A stretch of 64,000 bases of DNA from Peptoniphilus lacrimalis DSM 7455 (GCF_000378725.1 NZ_KB900369.1:124001-188000), one strand, 5' to 3'; positions 24,850 to 34,704 are shown, counted from the stretch's first letter. Made by a program: numbers and translations. Notes: a model not told the origin generated them from the letters alone.

Positions 24850-27450
24850 TTAAATCTCCTTTGATTTTTCTATTATTTCATTTAATATTTTAAAAGCATC
24901 CATGGGCGAAAGATTATTTATATCAATATTTTTAACTTTTTCGATAAATTTGTCTTTTTTTATATCAAAAATAGACTTTTGTTCAAAGTTATCAATTTTG
25001 AAATTTTTATTTAATTTATTTTTGCTCTTATTATTTTCTAAAGAATTAAGTATGTCCCAGGCTCTTTTTATAATAAAATCATCAATTCCTGCAAGTTTTG
25101 CAACATCAATCCCATAAGAATGATTTGAAGGTCCATTAATAATCTTTCTTAAAAAAATGATATCTTCCTCTTCCTTTTTTACTGCTATAGATAAGTTTGA
25201 AATAGATGGGTACTTTTCTTCTAGAGAGCAGAGTTCATGGTAATGTGTGGCGAATAAAGTTTTTGCTTTTAGGTTAGTTGCTATATATTCAAGAATAGAA
25301 TAGGCTATTGAAAGTCCATCGTATGTTGATGTTCCTCTGCCAACTTCGTCTAATATTAATAAAGAGTTTTTACTTGCGTTATCAATAATATTAGCTACTT
25401 CTTTCATCTCAACCATAAAAGTAGACTGACCCATAGCAAGGTTATCAGAGGCGCCTATCCTTGTAAAAATTTTATCTAAAACACTAATATTTGCATATTC
25501 ACATGGTACAAATGAACCAATATGAGCCATTATTGTAATAAGAGCAACCTGACGCATATAAGTAGATTTACCCGCCATATTAGGACCTGTGATTATATGA
25601 ATTAAATTTTTATCGAGGTCTAAATACGTATCATTTGGCACAAAAAGCTCATCCTTATAATTTTCTTCAACTATTGGATGTCTACCTTTTTTAATATCAA
25701 TTAGTCCTTCTTTATTTAATAGAGGTCTTTTGTAGTTATTTCTTCTTGAAACTTCTGATAATGAAACCAAAACATCAATAGCAGATATAATTTTTGATAA
25801 ATTTTGAAATTTTATAATATTTTCCAGCAAAAAGTTTTTTAATTCACTTAAAATCTTACTTTGCAATCTCAAAGCCTCTTCTTTAGAAACTAGGAGTTTT
25901 GATTCCATTTCTTTTAGTTCTACTGAAAAATATCTTTCACTTCCTACTAAAGTTTGCTTTCTAATATAATCACTAGGAATTTGACTTATATTAGACTTAG
26001 TAACCTCAATAAAATATCCTAATATTTTATTATATTTAATTCTAAGATTTTTAATTCCAGTCTTCTCTTTTTCTTTCTTTTCAAAATTTAATATCCAATC
26101 TCTTCCTTCTTCTTTAGCTGAAAAAAGTTCATCTAGTTCCAAAGAATATCCTTTTTTTATTACCCTTTCATCTTCAATTATTGATGGAGGATCATCAATA
26201 ATTATCTGGTCAATTTTTTCAGAGATAAAATCTAAATTCTCGATTTTAACAGATAGATTTTTTAAGTTATTATTATTTTTACCTAAAAGTTTCTTTATTT
26301 CAAAGGATAGATTAATAGTTTCCTTTATGGAATTAATTTCCTTAGGATTTAATGTCTTGTTAGAAATTTTAAGGCTTAATCTTTCAATGTCATATATATT
26401 TTTAAGTCTGTCTTTTATATCTTCAGTAACTAATAAATCACTATTGAAATCTTCTATATGATTTAACCTATCTTCTATTCTGTCAATATTTGTCAATGGA
26501 CTAGAAAGCCATTTCTTGAGAAGTCTTGAGCCCATTGACGTTTTACACTTATCTAAAATTTCAAGAAGTGAACCTTTTTTGTTATTAGTATTAAGACCCC
26601 TTAATAATTCTAAGGTTCTTTTTGAATTTTCATCTAAAACTAAATTTTTATAATAATCATAATAGTTAAAATTATTTATGTGGTTAAGATGAATTTTTTG
26701 AGTTTTGAATAGGTAATCCAAAAGTATTTTAATAGCAGTATTGTCTGATAATTTTTTTTCATTAAAATTTTTTTGACCAAGATCAGTTAGGTTTTCACAT
26801 ACCAGTTTCCCAATATCAATATTAACAATATCATAATTTTTATAATTAGTTATAAAAAAATTATTAGCTAAAAATTTATTTAATGTTTTAGTTATATCTT
26901 CATTAACAAGTATTTCAGAAGGCATTATCCTATAAATTTCATCACGAACGCTACTAAATAATGATTCTTCATCAAGAAAAGTTCTATAAGTATAATAAAG
27001 TTCACCCGTGGAAAAATCTGTATAGGCTATATACATATCATATTTTTTTAGATATACTGCCATCAAATAATTATTTTCGTCACTTTTTAAAAAGTCACTA
27101 TCAGTAAAAGTCCCTGGAGTAATAATTTTTGTAACTTGCCTTTTAACTAAACCTTTTGCAAGTTTAGGATCTTCTACTTGGTCGCATATTGTAACCTTAT
27201 ATCCCTTATTTATCAGTTTAGAAATATAAGTATGAGCAACATGATAAGGAATACCACACATTGGTGCTTTTTGAGCAAAACCAGCATCTCTTTTTGTCAG
27301 AGCAATTTCTAGCTCTTTAGAAGCCAATATTGCATCATCAAAAAACATTTCAAAAAAATCTCCTAACCTAAAAAATAATATAGAATCAGGATGTTTTTTC
27401 TTAGTTTCTAAATACTGTAGCATCATTGGCGTAGATTTATTGTTATTCAA
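24850..27450 (-). CDS. mutS: DNA mismatch repair protein MutS
   Basis: Mismatch-recognition ATPase of 866 residues. The N-terminal mismatch-binding wedge has GDFFEMF, a Phe-x-Glu motif with Phe in place of the usual Tyr between them. The C-terminal ATPase has Walker A GPNMAGKST near 621-629, then DEVGRGTSTYDG, and TLFATHYHEL. The first codon is TTG at 27450, with AAGGTG six bases upstream inside the end of miaB; the two genes overlap by eight bases. Confidence 0.96.
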   Translation of the reverse strand: MNNNKSTPMMLQYLETKKKHPDSILFFRLGDFFEMFFDDAILASKELEIALTKRDAGFAQKAPMCGIPYHVAHTYISKLINKGYKVTICDQVEDPKLAKGLVKRQVTKIITPGTFTDSDFLKSDENNYLMAVYLKKYDMYIAYTDFSTGELYYTYRTFLDEESLFSSVRDEIYRIMPSEILVNEDITKTLNKFLANNFFITNYKNYDIVNIDIGKLVCENLTDLGQKNFNEKKLSDNTAIKILLDYLFKTQKIHLNHINNFNYYDYYKNLVLDENSKRTLELLRGLNTNNKKGSLLEILDKCKTSMGSRLLKKWLSSPLTNIDRIEDRLNHIEDFNSDLLVTEDIKDRLKNIYDIERLSLKISNKTLNPKEINSIKETINLSFEIKKLLGKNNNNLKNLSVKIENLDFISEKIDQIIIDDPPSIIEDERVIKKGYSLELDELFSAKEEGRDWILNFEKKEKEKTGIKNLRIKYNKILGYFIEVTKSNISQIPSDYIRKQTLVGSERYFSVELKEMESKLLVSKEEALRLQSKILSELKNFLLENIIKFQNLSKIISAIDVLVSLSEVSRRNNYKRPLLNKEGLIDIKKGRHPIVEENYKDELFVPNDTYLDLDKNLIHIITGPNMAGKSTYMRQVALITIMAHIGSFVPCEYANISVLDKIFTRIGASDNLAMGQSTFMVEMKEVANIIDNASKNSLLILDEVGRGTSTYDGLSIAYSILEYIATNLKAKTLFATHYHELCSLEEKYPSISNLSIAVKKEEEDIIFLRKIINGPSNHSYGIDVAKLAGIDDFIIKRAWDILNSLENNKSKNKLNKNFKIDNFEQKSIFDIKKDKFIEKVKNIDINNLSPMDAFKILNEIIEKSKEI

Positions 27451-28858
27451 CTTTCACACCTTCCATAGCAAAAGAATTAACAGAAGTGATTTTTACATTC
27501 ACAATCTTACCAATATCTTCAGCAGACCCATTAAAATTAACTAATTTAAACTCATCATTTCTTCCTGAAATTTTTCTTGAATCTTTTTTAGAAATATCTT
27601 CTCCCAAAACTTTAACAGTTTTATTAATAAATTTCTTATTTTTTTCGTATTGAATGGGATATAAAATATCAAGAAGTTTTTGAAATCTTTCGTGTTTTAT
27701 TTTGTCAGGAACTTGATTTAGACTTTTAGCTGCTGGGGTACCACTTCTCATTGAATAAAGAAAAGTAAAGGAAGTATCATATTCCACCCTTTTTACAAGA
27801 TCAAGAGTTTCCTCAAAATCTTCTTCAGTTTCTCCTGGAAAACCCACCATAATATCAGTAGAAAGTGCAATATCAGGATTTACTTGTCTAATTTTATCTA
27901 TTTTTCTTAAATAATCCTCTTTAGTATACTTTCTGTTCATTAGCTTTAATATTCTTGAAGAACCAGCTTGCACAGGAAGATGCAAAAAATTACACAAGTG
28001 GTCTAAATCCCTAAACGCATATATCAATTCATCAGAAATATCTTTTGGATGAGAGGTCATAAATCTTATTCTTTCGACACCCTTAATATCATTAATTCTA
28101 TATAATAATTGTGCAAAAGTAGTCTTATTCTCCAATCCCCTACCATAAGAATTTACATTTTGCCCTAAAAGAGTAATTTCTTTTGAACCTTTATCTATTA
28201 GTGATTTAATTTCATCAACAATTTCATCAGCTTCCCTGCTCTTTTCTCTTCCCCTTGTATAAGGAACTATACAAAAAGTACAGAAATTATTGCATCCATA
28301 CATTATATTTACATAGGATTTGTAAGAATATAATCTATTTGCACCCAAATTATTATCTAAGTCTAAATACTTATTTTGTATATCCATTGAAAGTTTTTGA
28401 CCATTATAAGACTTATACAGAAGTTCAGGTAACTTCCAGATGTTATTTGTTCCAAAAATTATATCGACATTTTCAAACTTTTCTATAACATAATCTCTTG
28501 AAGCTTGTCTTTGCATCATACATCCACAAACTGCAACTTTTAAATTTTTATTAGTTGTCTTTAAATGCTTAAGGCTTCCTAACTGACCATAAACTTTATC
28601 TTCAGCACTATGTCTAACTGAGCAGGTATTTAAAATAACTAGATCGGCTTCATTCTCGTCTTCTATTAGTTTGTATCCCATTTTTTCAAGGAGCCATTTT
28701 ATTTTTTCTGAATCATGTTCGTTCATTTGACATCCATGAGTAATTACTTTAGCCTTTAGAGAATTTTCACTAATTTCCTCCATTTTCCTTATATATTCAT
28801 TTACACTATCTTGTGAAGTCTTTATTAAATCTATATTTGAATTCAAAATATCCCTCAT
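27443..28858 (-). CDS. miaB: tRNA-2-methylthio-N6-dimethylallyladenosine synthase
   Basis: Radical-SAM methylthiotransferase that completes ms2i6A37 in tRNA. It has the MTTase Cys motifs GCQMNEHDS, NTCSVRHSAEDK and CGCMMQRQ, the radical-SAM CNNFCTFC motif, and a C-terminal TRAM domain. Start choice is open. The ATG at 28858 has no Shine-Dalgarno and would lie only some six bases from the predicted transcription start. The in-frame TTG at 28846 has AGGG five bases upstream and may be the real start, giving 467 residues. First gene of the miaB-mutS-mutL-miaA operon. Confidence 0.93.
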   Translation of the reverse strand: MRDILNSNIDLIKTSQDSVNEYIRKMEEISENSLKAKVITHGCQMNEHDSEKIKWLLEKMGYKLIEDENEADLVILNTCSVRHSAEDKVYGQLGSLKHLKTTNKNLKVAVCGCMMQRQASRDYVIEKFENVDIIFGTNNIWKLPELLYKSYNGQKLSMDIQNKYLDLDNNLGANRLYSYKSYVNIMYGCNNFCTFCIVPYTRGREKSREADEIVDEIKSLIDKGSKEITLLGQNVNSYGRGLENKTTFAQLLYRINDIKGVERIRFMTSHPKDISDELIYAFRDLDHLCNFLHLPVQAGSSRILKLMNRKYTKEDYLRKIDKIRQVNPDIALSTDIMVGFPGETEEDFEETLDLVKRVEYDTSFTFLYSMRSGTPAAKSLNQVPDKIKHERFQKLLDILYPIQYEKNKKFINKTVKVLGEDISKKDSRKISGRNDEFKLVNFNGSAEDIGKIVNVKITSVNSFAMEGVKVE

Positions 28859-28871
28859 TTCATAATATTTA

Positions 28872-28877
28872 ATTATA
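28872..28877 (-). promoter_or_regulatory. extended -10 promoter for the miaB-mutSL-miaA operon
   Basis: Minus-strand TGGTATAAT (hexamer 28877-28872) directly downstream of the terminator of the preceding gene. No clear -35. Expected start of transcription near 28864. Confidence 0.5.
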
Positions 28878-28890
28878 CCATAAAGGCTTA

Positions 28891-28917
28891 AAAAAAGAGA
28901 GAACTTTAAGTTCTCTG
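28891..28917 (-). terminator. terminator after the flavoprotein gene
   Basis: Stem AGAGAA / TTCTCT (28898-28903 / 28911-28916, extendable to nine pairs), followed on the minus strand by a run of six T (28896-28891). It lies ten bases after the flavoprotein stop. Confidence 0.8.
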
Positions 28918-28926
28918 CCTACAATT

Positions 28927-30303
28927 TTAAAAATTTTCATTTAAATATCTTGCAACATATACACCACAAGCTGAAGCCTGAGATAATGAATGAGTGGCTC
29001 CTCCACCATCTCCCACAACAAATAGACCTTTTTGTGCTGTTTCAAAATTATTATCAGTTTGTACTTTTGAGTTGTAAAATTTAACCTCTACTCCGTATAA
29101 AAGGGTGTCATCATTTGCCGTACCAGGAGCAATTTTATCTAAAGCATAAATCATTTCAATTATTGAATCAAGCTGCCTTTTTGGAATAACAAGAGATAAA
29201 TCACCGGCTGTTGCCTGTAAGGTTGGGACTGTAAAACACTTATCCATTCTTCTTTTGTCACTGCGACGTCCTTTTACCAGATCGCCAAATCTCTGTAACA
29301 AAACTCCTCCACCAAGCATATTAGATAGTCTAGCTATAGACTCACCATAACCATTAGAATCTTTAAAAGGTTCCGTAAACTTATTGGAAACTAGTAATGC
29401 AAAATTCGTGTTTTCAGATTGCAATTTTTTATCAGCATAAGCGTGACCATTTACGGTAATAATTCCATTTGTATTTTCTGCAACAACTTGTCCATAAGGA
29501 TTCATACAAAAAGTTCTAACTAAATCATTGTAACCCTTAGTTTGATAGACTATTTTAGATTCATACACTGCATCAGTAATATGTTTAAAAACTTCAGCAG
29601 GTAGTTCTACTCTAACTCCAATATCCACTTGATTAGAAAACAAACCAATATTGAAATTCTTACAAATTTTAGAAATCCATTTAGAACCAGACCTACCTGA
29701 AGCTAAAATTAGCTTTTTAGATGAATAAACCTGACCCTTATCAGTTGATACAAAATATTTACCATCTTTATAAGATATATCTGTTGCCAATGTCTTAAAT
29801 GGCATGGTAACATTATTTTTGGTATAAGAAAATATTTTTTCTAATATTTTTACATTTCTATCTGTACCAAAGTGACGAACTTTTGCATCCAATAAATGTA
29901 GGTCATTTTTTAAAGCAAGAGTTTTTAAATTAGAATTAGATGTTGAATACAATTTTGATTCTCCTTCATCGAAAGAACACAAGACACTATCAACATATTC
30001 CATTAATTCAATAGATTTTTCTCTGCCTAAATATTTATGCATTTCACCGCCAAAATTTGTAGTTATATTATACTTACCATCGGATAATGTACCTGCACCC
30101 CCGTAACCATTCATAATGTTACAGGGTACACAACCTATACAAGTTTTAACCCTTCCAGTCTTAATAGGACAAACTCTATTGAAAATATCATTTCCCTTAT
30201 CTATAACTAAAATCTTTAACTTACTTTTCAATTTTGTAAATTCATAAGATGCAAAGACACCACTTGCACCATTACCAATTATAATAATATCAAAATCATT
30301 CAT
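28927..30303 (-). CDS. FAD-dependent dehydrogenase-like protein (COG2509 type)
   Basis: A 458-residue flavoprotein. The N-terminal dinucleotide fold is IIIIGNGASGVFAS (residues 6-19). The C-terminal FAD motif is LFVVGDGGGATHSLSQASACG. A cysteine-rich block VCPIKTGRVKTCIGC followed by VPCN (about residues 44-61) is typical of this uncharacterised family, along with GYGGAGTLSDGKYN. The Cys spacing could hold an iron-sulfur cluster or redox-active thiols, but this is inference. It is cotranscribed with an HD-domain hydrolase 11 bases upstream. Function unknown. Confidence 0.75.
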   Translation of the reverse strand: MNDFDIIIIGNGASGVFASYEFTKLKSKLKILVIDKGNDIFNRVCPIKTGRVKTCIGCVPCNIMNGYGGAGTLSDGKYNITTNFGGEMHKYLGREKSIELMEYVDSVLCSFDEGESKLYSTSNSNLKTLALKNDLHLLDAKVRHFGTDRNVKILEKIFSYTKNNVTMPFKTLATDISYKDGKYFVSTDKGQVYSSKKLILASGRSGSKWISKICKNFNIGLFSNQVDIGVRVELPAEVFKHITDAVYESKIVYQTKGYNDLVRTFCMNPYGQVVAENTNGIITVNGHAYADKKLQSENTNFALLVSNKFTEPFKDSNGYGESIARLSNMLGGGVLLQRFGDLVKGRRSDKRRMDKCFTVPTLQATAGDLSLVIPKRQLDSIIEMIYALDKIAPGTANDDTLLYGVEVKFYNSKVQTDNNFETAQKGLFVVGDGGGATHSLSQASACGVYVARYLNENF

Positions 30304-30314
30304 ACTACATCCTC

Positions 30315-30881
30315 TTAACCAAAATATTCATCTAATAAATTTAAAACATAATCATATAAGGCTTTAGATGAGTTTCTAAAAGGTTTTATCCTATTTATAA
30401 CCATATCTTTACTAATACCAGCCTCTTTCCATGTTCCACCATTATTGTAATAATTTAAAAAAATAGGTAAAATTCTATCAATAAGATTAGCAAATTTACT
30501 TTCTTCAGTTTTTGCTTCTTCAAACTCATCGTAGAGATTTCTATAGAAAACAGCCTTTTTTCCACTTAATATAGAAAATATTCTATCAGCAGCCTTCTGT
30601 TCTCTTTCGTATTTTGTTTTATAGCCTAAAGTATCATAAGCAAAAGTATCATCTGCATCAATTTCTACTAAATCATGTACCAAAAGCATTCTTATCACTT
30701 TATTCTTATCAATATCATTATCTGCATAATCTTCTAAAATCATGGAAGAAATTGCGACATAAAAACTATGCTCAGCATCATTTTCTCTTCTGTCATTCGA
30801 TAGGTTTATGCTTCTCCTAAAAATAGATTTCATTTTGTCCACTTCCAAAATAAAATCTAAATCTTTTCCTAAATCTTTCAT
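30315..30881 (-). CDS. HD-domain phosphohydrolase (YfbR/HDDC2-like)
   Basis: A 188-residue soluble HD protein with the metal-binding pattern RENDAEHSFYVA, then LLVHDLVEIDADD, as in the 5'-deoxynucleotidase YfbR/HDDC2 group. The conserved Glu of HDLVE and the Asp pair are present. A nucleotidase acting on deoxynucleoside monophosphates is likely but unproven. It starts the two-gene operon that continues into the flavoprotein. Confidence 0.75.
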   Translation of the reverse strand: MKDLGKDLDFILEVDKMKSIFRRSINLSNDRRENDAEHSFYVAISSMILEDYADNDIDKNKVIRMLLVHDLVEIDADDTFAYDTLGYKTKYEREQKAADRIFSILSGKKAVFYRNLYDEFEEAKTEESKFANLIDRILPIFLNYYNNGGTWKEAGISKDMVINRIKPFRNSSKALYDYVLNLLDEYFG

Positions 30882-30904
30882 ATTCTACCCCTACCTCAAG
30901 CTAT

Positions 30905-30933
30905 ATTTTAACATAGATTACAATTTATTATAA
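30905..30933 (-). promoter_or_regulatory. candidate promoter for the HD hydrolase operon
   Basis: Minus-strand TTATAA (30933-30928), 17 bases, TGTTAAAAT extended -10 (hexamer 30910-30905). Confidence 0.42.
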
Positions 30934-30942
30934 ATATTTTAT

Positions 30943-30975
30943 AAAAAAAAATCTGCCGCTAATAGCGACAGATTT
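30943..30975 (-). terminator. terminator after the Na+/amino-acid symporter gene
   Basis: Arms AAATCTGCCGCT (30949-30960) and AGCGACAGATTT (30964-30975), then an eight-T run on the minus strand. One C/A mismatch on plus becomes a G-U pair on minus, supporting minus orientation. Confidence 0.85.
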
Positions 30976-30987
30976 AATAAATAAAAA

Positions 30988-32400
30988 TTATTTCCAAAAA
31001 TCTAATTCTTCTGTAATTCCAATATCTTTATAGTGGAATACGGGATTTTTGCCAGAATTTTTTTGTTTTTCGTAGTCTTTTAAACAATCAATAGCCTTCT
31101 TACCTAATATTAATATTGTTGGTAAGTTTATTATAGCCATAATACCCATTAATAAATCAGAAATATTCCATGCAAGATCAGCTTCTTGAACTGTTCCGAA
31201 TAAAATAATTACCGCAGCTAATATTCTGTAACAAACCATGAATTTTTTACTTGGCACTTTTCCATTAATGTATGCAAGATTTGTATCTACATAGAATAGA
31301 TTTCCGATAAGAGTTGTAAATGCAAATAACACTAAAGAAAATACAATAAAGTGATATCCGTATCTACCTAAGAAAGTTGACAATGCTTCTTGAACATATG
31401 GTGCACCACTTAATTCTTCTGTAGGTGCTACTCCTGAAGATAGACACATAAAAGCTGTGGCTGTACATATTAATAATGTATCTATGAATACAGATAACAT
31501 TTGTACCAAACCTTGTTTTACAGGGTGGGATACATCTGCTGAAGCTGCAGCATTAGGTGCAGAACCAATACCTGCTTCGTTAGAATACAAACCTCTCTTA
31601 ATACCATACATCATAGAAGAACCTGCAATGGAACCAAAAATTGCCTTAAAGTTGAAAGCGTCAGAGAAAATTTTTGAAAATACTGTTGGTATATAAGTGA
31701 TATTAAGTATAATCATGACTATGGCAACTAATATATATATAACTCCCATAATTGGTACCAAAGTTGAAGCAAATTGAATAATTCTTTTTCCTCCCCCTAA
31801 GATACAATATGCTGTTACAAGAGCTAATACAATACCAATAATCCAAGGTGTAACATTTGGCTTATAGAAATCATAAGCTTTAAATGCAGTTTGTAAATTA
31901 AAAGCTGCAAGCATGTTAAATCCAACAGCATAAGTTAATATTAAAGATATAGAGAAAATAATACCTAAAGTTCTATTTTTTAAAGCTGTTTCAATATAAT
32001 AGAATGGTCCACCGTAGCTATTGCCATCTTTATCACGTCTTTTATAAATTTGTGCTAGTGTAGATTCAATAAATGCTGATGCTCCACCAATTATAGCAAC
32101 GATCCACATCCAAAATACTGCTCCGTATCCTCCCAGACAGATAGCTGTGGATACACCAACAATATTTCCTGTACCAACTCTTGAAGCAGTAGAAACCATT
32201 AAAGCTTGAAAAGATGAAACTGAACCTTCCTTATCTGGTTTTTCTAAAACAACACGTATTGATTCTTTAAAAAGTCTTCCTTGTAAAAATCCTGTTCTAA
32301 TTGTAAAATATAGACCAATCGCTAATAATAAAATAATTAAAATTGGATAATATATCCATCCGTTAATTGGTTCAATTATAGAATTTAATAAATTTACCAT
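30988..32400 (-). CDS. sodium:amino-acid (alanine/glutamine) symporter, AGCS family
   Basis: A 470-residue membrane transporter of the AGCS family (AlsT/GlnT). It carries the conserved GTGNIVGVSTAICLGGYGAVFWMW block and the ESTLAQIYKRRDKDG loop. About ten membrane helices are predicted. It lies 18 bases downstream of a glutaminase gene in one operon, as in the Bacillus glnT/glsA pair, so Na+-driven glutamine uptake is the best guess; alanine or glycine transport cannot be excluded. Confidence 0.88.
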   Translation of the reverse strand: MVNLLNSIIEPINGWIYYPILIILLLAIGLYFTIRTGFLQGRLFKESIRVVLEKPDKEGSVSSFQALMVSTASRVGTGNIVGVSTAICLGGYGAVFWMWIVAIIGGASAFIESTLAQIYKRRDKDGNSYGGPFYYIETALKNRTLGIIFSISLILTYAVGFNMLAAFNLQTAFKAYDFYKPNVTPWIIGIVLALVTAYCILGGGKRIIQFASTLVPIMGVIYILVAIVMIILNITYIPTVFSKIFSDAFNFKAIFGSIAGSSMMYGIKRGLYSNEAGIGSAPNAAASADVSHPVKQGLVQMLSVFIDTLLICTATAFMCLSSGVAPTEELSGAPYVQEALSTFLGRYGYHFIVFSLVLFAFTTLIGNLFYVDTNLAYINGKVPSKKFMVCYRILAAVIILFGTVQEADLAWNISDLLMGIMAIINLPTILILGKKAIDCLKDYEKQKNSGKNPVFHYKDIGITEELDFWK

Positions 32401-32418
32401 ATATAACCTCCTTTGATT

Positions 32419-33345
32419 TTAATAAATATTTAAATTTAAATCCTTTGAAATAGATTCCAGCATCCTTGTGCCCACATAAGAATTTCCGTGGGAATCAAGT
32501 CCTGGACAATAAACTCCTATTCCATATCCAGCTTTTGAGGCGGTAACAATTCCACCACCAACCCCACTTTTAGCAGGTAAACCTATTCTAATAGCAAAGT
32601 CTCCGGAATAATCATAAGTTCCACAAGTAGCCATGAGTGTCCTTATAATTAAGGCATGTTCTTTTTTTAAAATTTGATTACCTGACATGTCCTTACCATC
32701 TCTTGATAATATAAAAGATAAATTAGATAAATCATGAGCATCTACTAAAATGGAACATGATTTGAAATATGTGTTTAGTAAATCATCGACATTGATATTC
32801 TTATCTATTATGTCTGAATTTAATAACATATAAGTTAAAGCTCTATTTGCGAAAGCACTAGAATTTTCGGAATTATATATACTTCTGCTATAATCAAGCT
32901 TATCATTTCCAATAATATCTCTTGTGCGGTTTAAAATTAAATCAAATGTATTATTGCCATATTTTTTTTGCAATAGTGAACAAGCAACTATAGCACCCGC
33001 ATTAATAAAAGGGTTTACTGGTATATTTTTATTAGATAATTCCAATTCTATAATACTATTGAAAGGCTTTGAAGATGGTTTTACACCTATATATTGTTTG
33101 ATGTAATCAAACTCATGGTTTTCCAAAACACATAGGTAGATAATAATTTTTATTATACTTTGTATAGAAAATTTATATCTACTAGAGCCTATTTCATATA
33201 ACTTGCCATCAGGAGAAATTAGAGAGCAACCTGCCTTCGTTATATCTTCTTTTGCAAGCTCTGGTATATAATTTGCTGGAAGACCTGCGTCAGTATATGT
33301 AATAGCGTAATCATATGCTTTGGTTAAAACTTTATTTAAATCCAA
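32419..33345 (-). CDS. glsA: glutaminase
   Basis: Hydrolyses glutamine to glutamate and ammonia. The 308-residue serine-dependent beta-lactamase-fold enzyme has the catalytic SxxK at S63-K66 (FSIQSIIK). INAGAIV and the C-terminal GLPAKSGVGGGI are present. The start is TTG, with a consensus AAGGAGGTG seven bases upstream. The paired symporter suggests that imported glutamine feeds glutamate fermentation or nitrogen supply. Confidence 0.94.
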   Translation of the reverse strand: MDLNKVLTKAYDYAITYTDAGLPANYIPELAKEDITKAGCSLISPDGKLYEIGSSRYKFSIQSIIKIIIYLCVLENHEFDYIKQYIGVKPSSKPFNSIIELELSNKNIPVNPFINAGAIVACSLLQKKYGNNTFDLILNRTRDIIGNDKLDYSRSIYNSENSSAFANRALTYMLLNSDIIDKNINVDDLLNTYFKSCSILVDAHDLSNLSFILSRDGKDMSGNQILKKEHALIIRTLMATCGTYDYSGDFAIRIGLPAKSGVGGGIVTASKAGYGIGVYCPGLDSHGNSYVGTRMLESISKDLNLNIY

Positions 33346-33378
33346 TTATTTCACCTCCTTAAAGATAATTACAAGCTA

Positions 33379-33407
33379 ATTGTACTCTATAAGCTTTAAT
33401 ATAACAA
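33379..33407 (-). promoter_or_regulatory. promoter for glsA and the symporter
   Basis: Minus-strand TTGTTA (33407-33402), 17-base spacer, TACAAT (33384-33379), about 35 bases before the TTG start. Confidence 0.65.
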
Positions 33408-33451
33408 GATATTTTTTTATTTACAAATATTATCTATTAATATTTATAAAT

Positions 33452-33486
33452 AAAAAAATCCATAAACCCCAAAAGAGTTTATGGAT
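33452..33486 (-). terminator. terminator after the isoaspartyl dipeptidase gene
   Basis: Ten-base-pair stem ATCCATAAAC (33458-33467) / GTTTATGGAT (33477-33486), nine-base loop, then seven T on the minus strand. Confidence 0.87.
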
Positions 33487-33498
33487 ATATATAACTTA

Positions 33499-34695
33499 TT
33501 AATTTTTACTATCTTTTTCGAAAACTCCAAAAACTTTAGGATTTCCATCTTTAACCATAATTTTACCCTTGGCAATAACCATATCAATATCCAAAGTTTT
33601 CTCATCTAACAAACATAAATCAGCATCATAATTTTTTTCAATCTTGCCTTTATTTTTTAATTTTAAAATATTTGCAGGATTTACAGTTATAGCTCTAATA
33701 GCTTTTTCTAAAGGAATATTTTCTTCAAAAACGCACGCTTTTATTGATTCAAGTAAGCATGAAGATGTTCCAATTCCAATTCCCTTATAATTACCCTTAT
33801 CATCAAACATAGGAAAAGAACCTTGCCCATCTGAAGTTAAGGTGAAATTATCTTCACTTATTCCTTCTTCAAGAACTCTTTTTATTGCTTTTGAAACTTT
33901 CACTTCACCATATAACTTTTCCCATAAATCAGGGTCTGAATTACCTGTAAAATCAATTATTCCACCTTTTTTTGCAAATTTAATACCTTCCTCAAATAAA
34001 TATGCATTTCTATTTATATGAGTTGGCCAAAATTGACTTATTGGTATTTCAGTCTTTTCCACAACTTCATTTATTAGATCCAAGCATCTTTTACCATCAC
34101 CTAAATGAGCATTAATTATGCCTGCTTTACCAGAAAGAATGCCTCCGACTCTTGTGTCTGCAACAGTCTTTACAAACTCATCAAAACTTGGTTGAGATGA
34201 CCTATGGTCTGATAAAGCAATTTCACCTATCCCAATTATTTTATCAATAGCCATAATGTCATTAATTAAATTTTCAGTTAAAGTTTTTATGGGAAGTCTA
34301 TAGTTACCATCAAAAACAAATGTAGTTATTCCTTCCTCTTCTAATGCTCTTGCTTTGGATAAAAGAGCATTCATATCTCTTCCAACACCATCTGTTCCTA
34401 ATACGCCAACTACTGTTGTAACCCCAGCTTTTGTTAATATACTTAGTGTAGCTTCAGGAGTTCTGTTAGAAAAACCTCCCTCTCCTCCTCCGCCAAGTAT
34501 ATGAACGTGACCATCAATAAATCCTGGAACAAGAATTTTACCTTTACAATTAATTTCTTCAACATCAAATATACCATTAGAAGAAATTTCAATTTTATCA
34601 TCAATGGCTATTATCTTATCATTAACAATTAAAACATCTTTTTTTCCCAATTTATCAGGATTATATACGGTAGCATTTCTTATTATTTTAAACAT
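33499..34695 (-). CDS. iadA: isoaspartyl dipeptidase (beta-aspartyl peptidase)
   Basis: Zinc amidohydrolase of 398 residues that cleaves beta-aspartyl dipeptides from damaged proteins. Metal ligands H63 and H65 lie in DGHVHILGGGGEGGF. Further matches are GIGEIALSDHRSS, INAHLGDG, and the C-terminal TSDGQGSFP, whose Asp is catalytic. The pairing with a YfcC-type transporter nine bases upstream suggests a salvage module for dipeptides or their amino acids. Confidence 0.92.
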   Translation of the reverse strand: MFKIIRNATVYNPDKLGKKDVLIVNDKIIAIDDKIEISSNGIFDVEEINCKGKILVPGFIDGHVHILGGGGEGGFSNRTPEATLSILTKAGVTTVVGVLGTDGVGRDMNALLSKARALEEEGITTFVFDGNYRLPIKTLTENLINDIMAIDKIIGIGEIALSDHRSSQPSFDEFVKTVADTRVGGILSGKAGIINAHLGDGKRCLDLINEVVEKTEIPISQFWPTHINRNAYLFEEGIKFAKKGGIIDFTGNSDPDLWEKLYGEVKVSKAIKRVLEEGISEDNFTLTSDGQGSFPMFDDKGNYKGIGIGTSSCLLESIKACVFEENIPLEKAIRAITVNPANILKLKNKGKIEKNYDADLCLLDEKTLDIDMVIAKGKIMVKDGNPKVFGVFEKDSKN

Positions 34696-34704
34696 TTTAT
34701 CACC

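Noticed and set aside
28255-28488. Plus-strand frame of 77 codons inside miaB
   Set aside because: Tyr/His-rich composition typical of reverse-strand noise from AT-rich coding DNA; no start signal.
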